Below are positions 1 through 9,507 of a DNA stretch of 64,000 bases, piece by piece. The position numbers and the translations under genes were made by a program. The stretch covers positions 37,895,017 through 37,959,016 of the forward strand of contig OW203763.1 of assembly GCA_934045905.1 (NCBI GenBank), written 5' to 3'. Each line of letters opens with the position of its first letter. Positions within the stretch are counted from its first letter, which is position 1. The notes beneath the pieces are model-generated. The model was not told where the DNA came from. It worked only from the letters and a program-made list of their open reading frames with translations, and ran no database searches. The stretch is from Leuctra nigra. Its lineage: Eukaryota > Arthropoda > Insecta > Plecoptera > Leuctridae.

Positions 1-249
1 TACGGCAACGTACATTATTTTATGCATCTCTGCTCTCTTTGAAATTCTAGGCGCATAAAATGTATCTTGTATTTCAAATCTTCAAAAATTATACAAAATA
101 CTTTAGAAATGGGTATTTAAAATACAAGATACAGATACATTTGGCGTATGTATTTAAAATATACTTGATACAAGCATTGATACAAGATACAAATGTATCT
201 AAGATACGTATCTTAAGATACAAGTATCTAGATACTGCCCATGTCTGGT
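1..249. mobile_element. Right part of a hAT-like MITE with TATC/GATA repeats, cut by the assembly gap
   Basis: From about 60 to 235 the sequence is a degenerate array of GATAC/GTATC words (AGATACGTATCT, TATCTTAAGATA, AGTATCTAGATACT). It ends in GATACTGCCCATGTCTGG, whose reverse complement looks like the terminal repeat of a hAT-type MITE (CAGACATGGGCAGTATC). The gap begins at once, so the far flank and target duplication cannot be seen. The class is inferred from the end sequence alone. No coding sequence is visible. Confidence 0.4.
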
Positions 250-449
250 NNNNNNNNNNNNNNNNNNNNNNNNNNNNNNNNNNNNNNNNNNNNNNNNNNN
301 NNNNNNNNNNNNNNNNNNNNNNNNNNNNNNNNNNNNNNNNNNNNNNNNNNNNNNNNNNNNNNNNNNNNNNNNNNNNNNNNNNNNNNNNNNNNNNNNNNNN
401 NNNNNNNNNNNNNNNNNNNNNNNNNNNNNNNNNNNNNNNNNNNNNNNNN
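250..449. other. Assembly gap (200 N)
   Basis: Exactly 200 unknown bases, a conventional gap length. It sits between two repeat arrays (GATAC words on the left, ATATCGATAT words on the right), so it probably marks a repeat that could not be assembled. Reading frames that cross it are meaningless. Confidence 0.98.
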
Positions 450-1294
450 GACTATCGATATCATTTATATATCGATATATATCGATATATCGATATCGCG
501 ATATATCGATATATTGAAATATCGAAATATCGAAATATCGATATATTGAAGTATCGATATATTGAAATATCGATATATTGAAATATTGAAATATCGAAAT
601 ATCGATATATTGAAATATCGAAATATCGAAATATTAAAATATCGAAATATCGATATATTGAAATATCGAAATATCGAAATATTGAAATATCGAAATATCG
701 ATATATTGAAATATCGAAATATTGATATATGACAATATTATATTTCGATGTAGGTATGGAAATATTGATATATCGCATAAATGCCTTAAATGCCTTAAAT
801 TGCTCCTAAAAATGATAGGAAATTCAAAAGAAAATTTAAATAGAAATAACACAGCCGTTCCAAAATATAGGGTCACCGGCCAGATAAGAAAGAAATGTGA
901 ATAATCTGAGAAATTGTTCTAAAATCTGATAAACGCTGCACTGCAAATATGAATTATTTTGCCATAGTAGGTATAAACTTCAATTAAGAATATAGTTGTA
1001 TCATACGGTAAAGCTTCGATATATCGATATTTCAATATATCGATATTTCAATATTTCAATATTTCGATATTTCGATATTTCAATATTTCAATATTTCAAT
1101 ATTTCAATATATCGATATTTCGATATTTCGATATTTCGATATTTCAATATTTCAATATTTCAATATATCGATATTTCAATATTTCGATATATCGATATTT
1201 CAATGTATCGATATTCAATATATTCAGGTATCGATATTTCGATATTTTTTTGATATCGATATATATCGATATATCGATATTTTCTCCATCCCTA
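450..1294. mobile_element. hAT-like element filled with ATATCGATAT / GAAATATCG arrays
   Basis: Two arrays of 8-10 bp words built on ATATCGATAT, ATATCGAA and ATATTGAA lie at about 450-780 and 1017-1290. The right array is the reverse complement of the left, so the two form inverted arms around about 235 bp of non-repetitive DNA. The right end reads CTCCATCCCTA, which on the other strand is TAGGGATGGAG, a typical hAT terminal start. The left end lies in or beside the assembly gap, so no target duplication can be checked. No coding sequence. Confidence 0.5.
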
Positions 1295-1454
1295 TTTTCT
1301 TTCATGCTCCTTCATGCTGGATCGAAAATATTATTTATTATCAGCAAAGAAGCATAGGAAATTTAAATATCGCTGAGATACAGTTTGTCTGTGTATAATT
1401 TATGATGTATGTAAATTAACGAACATGAATCCATTGAATCCGTTGAATTAATTG

Positions 1455-2850
1455 CACCAAAATCATTTTAAACCCGTCCTTGGGTAGCCTCAAGGGCGTA
1501 TTCAGGGGTGGGCCGAGGGGGCCATGCCCCCCCCCCCCCCCCCCCCCCGAAATCAGGATTTCATCTAAGAAAATAAGCACATTTAAAATAATATGTGGGA
1601 AAAAAAAACTTAAAAATAGATAGATCATGTCAAAAACGTTCCAAATTGTTTAGAATTGAGTTTAAATTCACACACATTTCTTTAACCTCTTAGTCTAATT
1701 TTTTGATATTTTGTAATTTATAATTTCCCAAAAAAGCTATACATTGCGATTCAAAATTGCACCTAAATGAATGACCTTGATCCAAAATTTTCTCGGGGGC
1801 TGTGCCCCCGAACCCCCTGGTTTACACTGTCATTTTTCAAAATATTAGTAATGTCGGCCCCCCCCCCTCCCGAAATTTTATCCTGGATACGCCCTTGGGT
1901 AGCCTAATACAAAAAATAATCATTCACAATTATTGTACCTACCTGAAAAACCATTTTAAACGTGTGCTAATGTAGAGTTGAAAACCAAAAATAGCTGCGC
2001 CGCACTTTGTTTTGTTTTAATGACTTTTTTGTTTTCTATCAAAAATACAGTACCTTGTAAAATTATTTAAGACCCGTTTTAATGTAGCCAAAACCAAAAA
2101 GTTTCACTGCGCAGCTATTTTATTTATAATTTTATTACTTACCTATATAAATTAAGAACTTTTCTGTTTTCCTTAAAAAACAGAGTAATATAAAATCATT
2201 TTGAACCTGTCCTAGGTAGGCGAAAACCAAAAAGTTCGCTGCAGCGCATTATTATGTGTGCTTTTCTTTTTATAAATAAATCGCGTTTTTGTTTATTCAT
2301 TTCAAAATCATTTAAATCACTTAAATCATTTAAACCCGTTCTAATGTAGCCAAAAACAACAAATTTCGCTGCGCGGCTATTTTATGTGTGATTTTATTGC
2401 TAATGTAATATCATTTTAAACCCGTCCTAAGGTAGCCAAAATACAAAAAAATTCGCTGCGCGGTATTTTTATGTATGCATTTTTATTATTTTTTTGTTTT
2501 CTTTCAAAATTATACTTAGTAGGTACCTGTAAAATCATTTTAAACCCGTTGTAATGAAGCCAAAAAAAAATTTCGCTGCGCGGCTTTTTATGTGTGATTT
2601 TTATACATGAATGAATTTTCTGTTTTCTTTCAAAATTGTCGTACCTGTAAAATCATTTAAAACTCGTTCTAATGTAGTCAAAATCCCAAAATTTCGCTGA
2701 GCGGCATTTTTAGTTTGATTTTATTTCTAATATAAATTATACTGACTGTTCTGTTTTCCTTCAAAAATATCGTACCTGCCTGTAAACTTATTGTAAACCC
2801 GTCTATAACCAAAAGAGAAAAAATCGCTGCGCGGCATTTGTGTGGGTGCA
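1455..2850. repeat. Tandem array of about 120-bp units (CGCTGCGCGGC motif)
   Basis: About eight to nine diverged units follow one another. Each contains ATCATTTTAAACCCGT, then AATGTAGCCAAAA, then TTCGCTGCGCGGC, then an AT-rich stretch with TTTTCTGTTTTC. The CGCTGCGCGGC word or a variant recurs near 1991, 2104, 2234, 2368, 2452, 2571, 2693 and 2822, spacing 84-134 bp. The array is interrupted by a hAT MITE at 1491-1897. Single units of the same sequence also occur inside hAT-type MITEs near 51495 and 58561, so the array may be an amplified piece of such an element. Confidence 0.75.
1491..1897. mobile_element. hAT MITE, 407 bp, inserted in the tandem array
   Basis: Terminal inverted repeats CAAGGGCGTATTCAGG and CCTGGATACGCCCTTG are flanked by a perfect 8-bp target duplication GGTAGCCT (1483-1490 and 1898-1905). 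Removing the element restores the tandem-repeat unit. It holds a run of 22 C at 1527-1548 and a GC-rich foldback GGGGGCTGTGCCCCC near 1796. No coding sequence. Confidence 0.85.
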
Positions 2851-2869
2851 AACCGTTTAATAATTAAAT

Positions 2870-3482
2870 TAATTACTTCCCAGAGCTAAAACTAAAATAA
2901 TTCACTTCACTTTATTTGTTTCTCTGTAGTTTTAAGAGGTGCTTCATCAAACATTAACAATGATAAATTATTTTCAAGTCTAAAATGCACCAAAAACCTT
3001 CAAAGTTGGTATTGAAATTGAATTTTTTCCGAGGCTATGCTCGCACCCCGGACCTGCATGTACCTACTGGGGGGTCCTCTCCCCAGACCCCATTGCGATC
3101 GCTGCCAATTTTATGTTCTTGACCATTGGGGGTGGGTGGGTATACCCATCAATAAATAAGCACCGGTCCTCAAGATAGGTTCGGCACGCCACTGCGTCAA
3201 AGAGACAAGGGCTGGCCCTGCATACCAGAAAGAAGTATCTAATCAGATCGCAGGAAGTGTTTAGAGCACACTGAAACATTGTCAAATTTTTAATAGTCAC
3301 TAAAAATATTTGTTTACATTGTACAATACCCTGGAAGCGGCCATATTGAATCATGTTGCCATGGCAACGAGGTATACATTTTCTCATGCAGGATGAATGG
3401 AACGTAAATAGAACTTTTCAAATATTCAAAATAGCTCGCGCCTGCGCCCGTTTGGCAGTCTGAAAACGGTATAGTGCACACT
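2870..3482. other. No gene; GC-rich repeat fragment near 3020-3110
   Basis: No reading frame resembles a known protein. Around 3030-3110 lies a reverse-orientation copy of the GC-rich module that recurs near 51470, 55160, 56910 and 58950 (GGACC, GGGGGGTCCTCTCCCCAGACCCC). The remainder is unremarkable AT-rich DNA. Confidence 0.5.
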
Positions 3483-3490
3483 ATAGACTA

Positions 3491-4203
3491 TAGAGGTGGA
3501 CGCGTGAGTGAATTTTCGCTCACGCACGCTCACGTCACGAACGCCATTATTTTTTCAAGCACACTCACGCACGCAGTATTTCCTACACTACACGCTCACG
3601 CACACTCATGCAAGAAATACATATTTTAGTACACACTCACGCTCACTCGCGTACTGTAATTTTTGAACAATAACATTTTTGGAAAGAGCACTATTAGAAT
3701 AAGCCATGATGAACGTCTGTCTCCTGTTGAAACCACACTCATACTGAAGTGATTTGCGAAATGCGAAGCAGAGTTGCTTTTAAGTCCTGCTCTGCATTGC
3801 AGATAGACATAACATCCCTTGCCTGATGGAAACTGCTTACGCGTAATGCCTAGAGTCTAGACTCGACATCTGAGTCTTCACTATCTGTGAAAGAAAATAA
3901 GTCTTAACACCCACACACATACTATACATAAATATACAAGGTAGATTGCTGGTCATAGAATGGAAAACTTTCGACCATGGGAAAAACTCATGTTCAAGTT
4001 CAGGAACTATACAGGAATATTTTTGGATTATCTAACTTTTCCTTGTGTCACGCACAATCACGCGTGTCACGATACACGCGTGCGTCAAAATATTGCACGC
4101 TCACGCACGGCATTTTCCTGACGGTGCAACTCACGCACGCCCACGCTATAATTCGTGAGTCACGCGTGAGTCATGCGTGACTCACGTCACGCGTCCACCT
4201 CTA
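3491..4203. mobile_element. Foldback MITE made of CACGC/GCGTG repeats
   Basis: The ends TAGAGGTGGACGCG and CGCGTCCACCTCTA are inverted repeats. Both terminal regions are dense in TCACGC, CACGCGTGAG and related words, giving a CpG-rich patch in AT-rich DNA. GTGCACAC lies just right of the element (4204) and again at 3474-3481 on the left, separated from the left end by 9 bp, so it is probably an 8-bp duplication with extra bases. The middle (about 3665-4020) is unique-looking. hAT-like by end sequence and duplication length; no coding sequence. Confidence 0.6.
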
Positions 4204-4435
4204 GTGCACACTGTGCTAAGTAGGTAACCTGTTCGAAGCACTAACAAACTCCGTCAAATTCACGTGCTGGAAATTTTGGAAAGAATGAAATCCTATGACA
4301 AAAATGTATTCATGAAAATGTTAAAAAAAGAATAAAAAATCAAATCAAAAACTATACGAATTTTTAAATTCTAGGTAAACATTCATGTTTCAGCTTCTGT
4401 AATAATGTGGTTTTACTTTTCAATGGTGAATTTGG

Positions 4436-4520
4436 AGCAGTGCTGAATCCAGGTATCCCTGCGGTGGGTGAAGCCCCCCCCCCCCCCCCCCCCCCGCAGG
4501 TAGGCCATCGCCCTTCCCCC
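4436..4520. repeat. MITE-end fragment with a run of 22 C
   Basis: The sequence CAGTGCTGAATCCAGG resembles a hAT-type terminal repeat; its near complement GAATTCAACACTG appears at about 57700. It is followed by C22 at 4474-4495. The other end of this element was not found, so it is treated as a fragment. Confidence 0.35.
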
Positions 4521-4600
4521 GGGGCAAATTTTCCTCATATCAAAAAATTTACTAAGCATTTTACAAAATATCAAAAATTTTAAATAAATAATTTAATATA

Positions 4601-5425
4601 CCGGGTGGCGCAAAAAACCCCCTGATTGAGAGGTCACTATATCGAAACTATTATAGATAGGATTCTGAAATTTGTACACATATTAGAAAACATACCAAAA
4701 TTTAATATGTGCAAGTTTCAAAAACATTACTATTGTATGAAAAAAGTTACAGCTGTTCAAATTTGGTTGTCAAAAAATTGATTAAACGGAGCTCAAATAG
4801 CGCGCGTCGAGAAAACTTCCAATGGCCGAAACGCTGTTTCTTCAAAACTACGTACGATATCAAGCTGAAAATTTCAAATTATATTCAAAATAGATTAAGA
4901 TCGATTGTGCAAAAATTTCAGTCAATTTGAATGAATGGCACGAAAATTATGGAATCTTGAAGTTGAGCTTGAAAACAGAATAGTGGGAAAATAATCACTT
5001 TTATAACAGTGTAATTAAATTTTAGAAATAATCTTCATTTTCTGATTTTACGCTCAACTTCAAGATTCCATAATTTCGTGCCATTCATTCAAATTGACTT
5101 AAATTTTTACACAATCTATTATAATATATTTTCAATATAATTTGACATTTTCAGCTTGATATCGCAAGTAGTTTTGAAGAAACAGCGTCCCGGCCATTGG
5201 AAGTTTTCTCGACGCGCGCTATTTGAGCTCCGTATAATCAATTTTTTGACAACCAAATTTGTACCGCTGTAACTTTTTTCCTACCACAGCAATGTATTTG
5301 AAACTTGCACATATTAAATTTTGGTATGTTTTCTATAATATGTGTACAAATTTCAGAATCCTATCTATATAATAGTTTCGATATAGTGACCTCTCAATCA
5401 GGGGGATTTTTTTTGCGCCACCCGG
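4601..5425. mobile_element. Near-palindromic MITE, 825 bp, TA target site
   Basis: The element begins CCGGGTGGCGCAAAAAA and ends TTTTTTGCGCCACCCGG, flanked by TA on both sides (4599-4600, 5426-5427). The two halves are reverse complements almost throughout: the arms run from each end to roughly 4970 and 5055, leaving a centre of about 85 bp. Transcribed, it would fold into a hairpin with a stem near 370 bp. The TA duplication fits the Tc1/mariner group; no transposase remains. A second member of the family is at 10805-11636. Confidence 0.85.
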
Positions 5426-5427
5426 TA

Positions 5428-6115
5428 TTTTACGGGTTAAGGGGTGTATTCATGTTGACATTTATTATTATACAAAAAATTGCATTTAGCATGAATCAAT
5501 TTCAAATGTCATTAATCATCATATCTTTCTTCTTATTTATGAAACTAATAAATTTGTCATCAATTCACCTTTCTTCACTTTTTGATTCTTGAAGCAAATT
5601 GTGATACCTAACTTGTGCAACAAGTCACTTCCAAGAATGAAATGTCTGGACAGTCCAGGCACAACTAACATACTTTTTCAGTAATTATCTCTCCAATAAT
5701 AACTGATAAAAATAATAGTTTAGATAATATTCTTTTTCCCTTTGATTTCGTTGCTCTTACAACTGTTATATTCCAACAAATGGTAATTTTTTTCATTCTT
5801 CACAAGTAATTGCCTCTGAGAATGAGATACATGTCATCATCATCTCGGTGCCCGAATCTAATAAAGCATACATATTTTCTCCTTCAACAGACATTAAAAT
5901 TTCTGGACATTTTATAATATCTTCATTCACTATTTCATTTTATTCTTGAATTAACTAATTATTGTCATATTAGATTATTGATGTGCTCTCCCTCACTTTC
6001 ATTCCTGGTCATCTCTTCGACACATCCTAAAGGTGACCCGACGAGTTTTCCCATTGCCACGTCCTCGTCCACGTGCATTTCCAAGTCCCATTCCAAATCC
6101 ACGCGCATCTTGGCT
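5428..6115. other. No gene seen
   Basis: AT-rich sequence between the palindromic MITE and the SINE. Short open frames lack any recognisable domain. Nothing else is supported here. Confidence 0.5.
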
Positions 6116-6119
6116 GTTA

Positions 6120-6402
6120 TTTTTTTTGTCTGGGGCTTAACGTCGCACTGTTCTGCAGCGAGGCTAATGGCGACTGATGAATGATTATGATGATGATGGG
6201 AGATGATGGTGAAGAGTAGGTAAGGATGGAAGGTGGGAAGGAGGCGGTCGTGGCCTATTAGTAGGTTACCTTCCAAGCATTTGCCTGTCGACTGAGGGAA
6301 AACCACGAAAAAAAAACCCAGTCAGGAAGGACGGCCGCGGGAATCGAACCCGGGTCTCCGGAATACACGTTCAGAGCGTTAACCATTCACCCAACCTATT
6401 CG
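6120..6402 (-). mobile_element. tRNA-derived SINE, copy 1
   Basis: Read on the minus strand, the head has tRNA promoter boxes (B box GGTTCGATTCC at about 6346-6356; A-box-like sequence near 6390). The body contains CCTTCCCACC-type sequence and GTCGCCATTAGCCTCGC. It ends in an A-rich tail at 6120-6128. Two close copies lie at 36239-36521 and 48704-48986. The central words resemble a widespread insect SINE core, an assignment from memory. Target duplications are not clear. Confidence 0.75.
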
Positions 6403-6411
6403 AGGGGTTAC

Positions 6412-6935
6412 GACTCCGGAAATCTGGTGTACACTAGCCGGAAATCTTTAAAAATCTTTAGAAATCTTCGGAAATCATAGAAACCTTCAGAAATCTTTGG
6501 AAATCTCTAGAAATCTTAGGAAACTTTTGGGAATCTTTAGAAATTTTTGGATATCAATAGAAATCTTAGGACATTTTGGATATCATGGAATCTTTGGAAA
6601 TCTTAGAAATCTTGAAAATCTTGGAAAATCTTTGAAAATCTTTAGAAATCGTGAGAAATTTTAGGAAATCTTGGAAATCATGGAATCTTTGGAAATCTTA
6701 AAAATCTTGGAAATTATACAAAATCTTAAAAAATCTTGGTAAATCATAGAAAATCTTTCAAAATATTTAAAAATCTTTTGATCTTTAAAAATCTCTGGAA
6801 AAATGTGAATTTGTGAAATCTTGGGAATGTCGTGTAATCTTTAAAATCTTGTTAAATCTGCCGAAATCCCAGGAAATCTTTAGAAACCTTTGGAAATCAT
6901 TAAAATCTTTGGACATTTTTGACATCTTTCATGGC
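6412..6935. repeat. Degenerate AAATCTT / GGAAATCTTTAG array
   Basis: About 500 bp of irregular repeats of a 10-14 bp unit (GAAATCTTTGG, GAAATCTTAG, AAAATCTTGG). There is no coding potential. The left edge abuts the SINE head. It resembles the motif arrays inside the hAT MITEs of this window, but no terminal inverted repeats were found. Confidence 0.65.
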
Positions 6936-6939
6936 GCTG

Positions 6940-7504
6940 TTTCTCATCTTCAGAAATAAAAGTGAGTCAACACTCGGTGCCTATATCCATTTTCCCGCTG
7001 GTTTTAGATCTTGTTGAATTGTTTAGTTCTTGGACTGATTTAGGATTTTTATTATAATGGATGTGAGTAATTAAGAATTTTGTAAATAATTTTGGGATTT
7101 GTGGAACATTTGCGGTTGCCTCTTTATATACCTAGTTGTATTGTATTGAATCTTCGATCCTTTTTATAAATAAATTTTAAAACTGTGTTTTGTATTGTAC
7201 TTATTGATTTTATAAACGATCTACAGGCCCCGCCCCAGCTAGTTATTCCATACTGAATCATAGATTGAACCAGTGCAAAGTAAACAAGCCGGAGAGTACC
7301 GAAGATTATAGAATTTATGAAGCGTAGCTCTAATTTTCTTTGATGTGTTCGTGATTATTTTAGCCAGATTAGATGTTGATCAATTGTTATTCCCAGATAA
7401 TTAGTGGATCTTACTTTTGCTAAAATATATAGCAAGTACATTTTTCACTGCTACAAGTAGAGTCATGTAAAAAATACGGAGTTCAAACAGGTATTAGAAT
7501 TACG
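6940..7504. other. No gene seen
   Basis: AT-rich sequence with no recognisable coding, RNA or transposon structure. Confidence 0.45.
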
Positions 7505-7512
7505 CTGTTCAA

Positions 7513-7929
7513 CAGGCGCATAGGAAGGGGGGATGAGGAATTATCCCCCCCCCCCCTCCCCCACTCGAGCTGTCTTCACACCATTCACCATACAAAATTA
7601 AATTTAGTGTCCAAGAAATCACTTAAAAATTGTTTAAATTCTTTAAAAAACGCCCTGCCGGGCAATAATAGAGATTTGTTTGTTGTGATTTGAGCAGTTT
7701 AGCATCCCATAATCGATTTTAAAATGTTAATATTCGAAAAATTGCTCTGCGGGGCAATAATTGGAGGGTTTTTGCTTCAGTTTGTGCATTTTAGAGCCCG
7801 AGAATCACTTTTAATCCTAAAAAACGTCCTGCGGGCTAATTCTGGGGGATTTCGCCCCCGGACGCCCCCCCCCCCCCTTCGGGTGATGCAATACCACCCC
7901 ACATGAAAAAAGAAGTTCCTATGTGCCTG
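7513..7929. mobile_element. hAT MITE, 417 bp
   Basis: Terminal inverted repeats CAGGCGCATAGGAA and TTCCTATGTGCCTG are flanked by CTGTTCAA (7505-7512) and CTGCTCAA (7930-7937), an 8-bp duplication with one mismatch. It carries C-runs of 12 (7545-7556) and 13 (7865-7877) and repeats of CGGGCAATAAT / CGGGGCAATAAT. No coding sequence. Confidence 0.8.
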
Positions 7930-7984
7930 CTGCTCAATGTAAACCTTTTTACAATTTGAATATAATTTAATTTACAATACTAAA

Positions 7985-8165
7985 ATGGAAGAATGGAAGT
8001 GGAAGAAGCTGGTGGACAAAAAAGAAGAAGAGGAAAAGCCAAGCTATGGCCAGCTTGCTGAGTAGTAAACATCACCGAGGCCCTGTAGTATAGTTAATGG
8101 TGGATTCCGCCTGCACCCATGACCCGATTCTTGGAACCGGAGAAGGATTAATATTATTATTAAAA
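7985..8165 (+). mobile_element. 3'-end fragment of an RTE-like LINE
   Basis: The fragment contains GTGGAAGAAGCTGGTGG, a 3' untranslated stretch with AACCGGAGAAGGATTAAT, and a tail ATTATTATTAAAA. The end matches the pattern of the longer fragment at 22640-23187 (GGAACCAGAAGAAGATTATTATT). The coding part is only about 60 bp, so the element is severely 5' truncated. Confidence 0.6.
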
Positions 8166-8169
8166 TACT

Positions 8170-9507
8170 TCAATGCCCTGTCTGGTTAGGTAAGTTAAGT
8201 TAATTCATATGATATCATTTATATGATAATTCATATGACATTTTTCATATGAAAAATGTTATTAAATTTGTCCACTCCACTGACCATTGATGGGGAAGTT
8301 CCTTTTTAAATGTTCAAGTTCTGTTATTCAAATTCAAATAGATTTATTTTTCAACTTAGGAGCAGGTACAAAATACATTACAAAGTAGGTAAGTTGTATG
8401 TTACATTGCTGTTACATATTAATCAGACATTGGTGTAGTAAAAGTTCAAGTTCCTTTAAAAGAGAATATAAGTTACTTTAAAAGTTATTCTTAGAGAATA
8501 AAATAAAGGTTTAGAGAAGAAGGTCAGTTGAAAGTGTAAATTGCTTCAAATCAAAATGTATGGATTGGTTAAGGAAACGTAGTGTATAAGTGTTATAATA
8601 TTATTGTGTGATGTGTATACTAATGGCTTCCGAGCTAACAAATAAATAATAAATAAAATAAATGAATGGGTTAAAATATCATAAGAAAATACAATATTAA
8701 ATGTCACTCATAACTAAAGTTTTATTTTTTTATTTTACCTAGCACCATTTTATATGATAGGTAATTAAAGTAATAGTGTCAGTGATTTGTAAAATGTTGT
8801 CACATATACGATGGTCGCTATTTCGATCTTTCGCTACTTTGGGCATGACAGCCCGCCTTCTTGAGTTTTTGCTATTCTGTCAGAATAGCACTGTCAGTGT
8901 CAACTTGTCAAGTCAAATGAAATGGAAGGGAAAAAGGAAGTACAGAAAAGGTAAAACGGAAATCAATAGCTTTTTAATTAAAATGTTTTTTTTTTATTGC
9001 TTGATGGTTTGTATAACAAACCAACAGAAATTAATATTCAAAATTGATAAACATTGATATGAAGAGAGGATGTAACTTGAATGGCACATTACCGCGCCAT
9101 ATTAAGCCAATTCATAAACGAAATTTATGAAAGATTGCAGGTACTATGTAAATATAATTATAAATTAATATCAGACAAAATGATGGGTGAATTAGCACAT
9201 AATAAAATGCATTAAATTTAGCGCACTGGGCAGCATGTAATTCAAATAATTATTTGAATACCTAAATAATTCATTGATCAAAAAATATTAAATAATTATC
9301 CACCCTTCTGCTTCCAATTGCACTGTCGAGGCTTGGGCTATTGCACAGCACTTATCAGCATTTGTGATGCAAGTCATAAAACTTCCTTGCATCAAAAACA
9401 ACAACAACCATCAACCGAAACGCGATACGTTGCACAAAAAGTCGATATCACATCCACCCCAAAGATCATCTTGGTGTGTATTGTCTTGCTTATTCAATGA
9501 TTCACTC
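8170..9507. other. 3' flank of the GlcT gene; no other gene
   Basis: AT-rich DNA downstream of the GlcT stop codon, probably including its 3' untranslated region. Candidate AATAAA signals on the minus strand occur near 8992 and 8722, but nothing decides between them. A 30-bp word near 9003 (TGATGGTTTGTATAACAAAC) is nearly repeated at 9730 inside the last GlcT intron. Confidence 0.4.

Noticed and set aside
60..581. Open frames across the assembly gap
   Set aside because: They translate runs of N and AT palindromes; not proteins.
461..1253. Frames rich in Ile, Tyr, Asp, Phe and Ser from the ATATCG arrays
   Set aside because: Repeat arrays happen to lack stops in several frames on both strands; no protein character.
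5965..6306. 113-codon minus-strand frame
   Set aside because: Translation of the SINE body; the same sequence is non-coding in two other copies.
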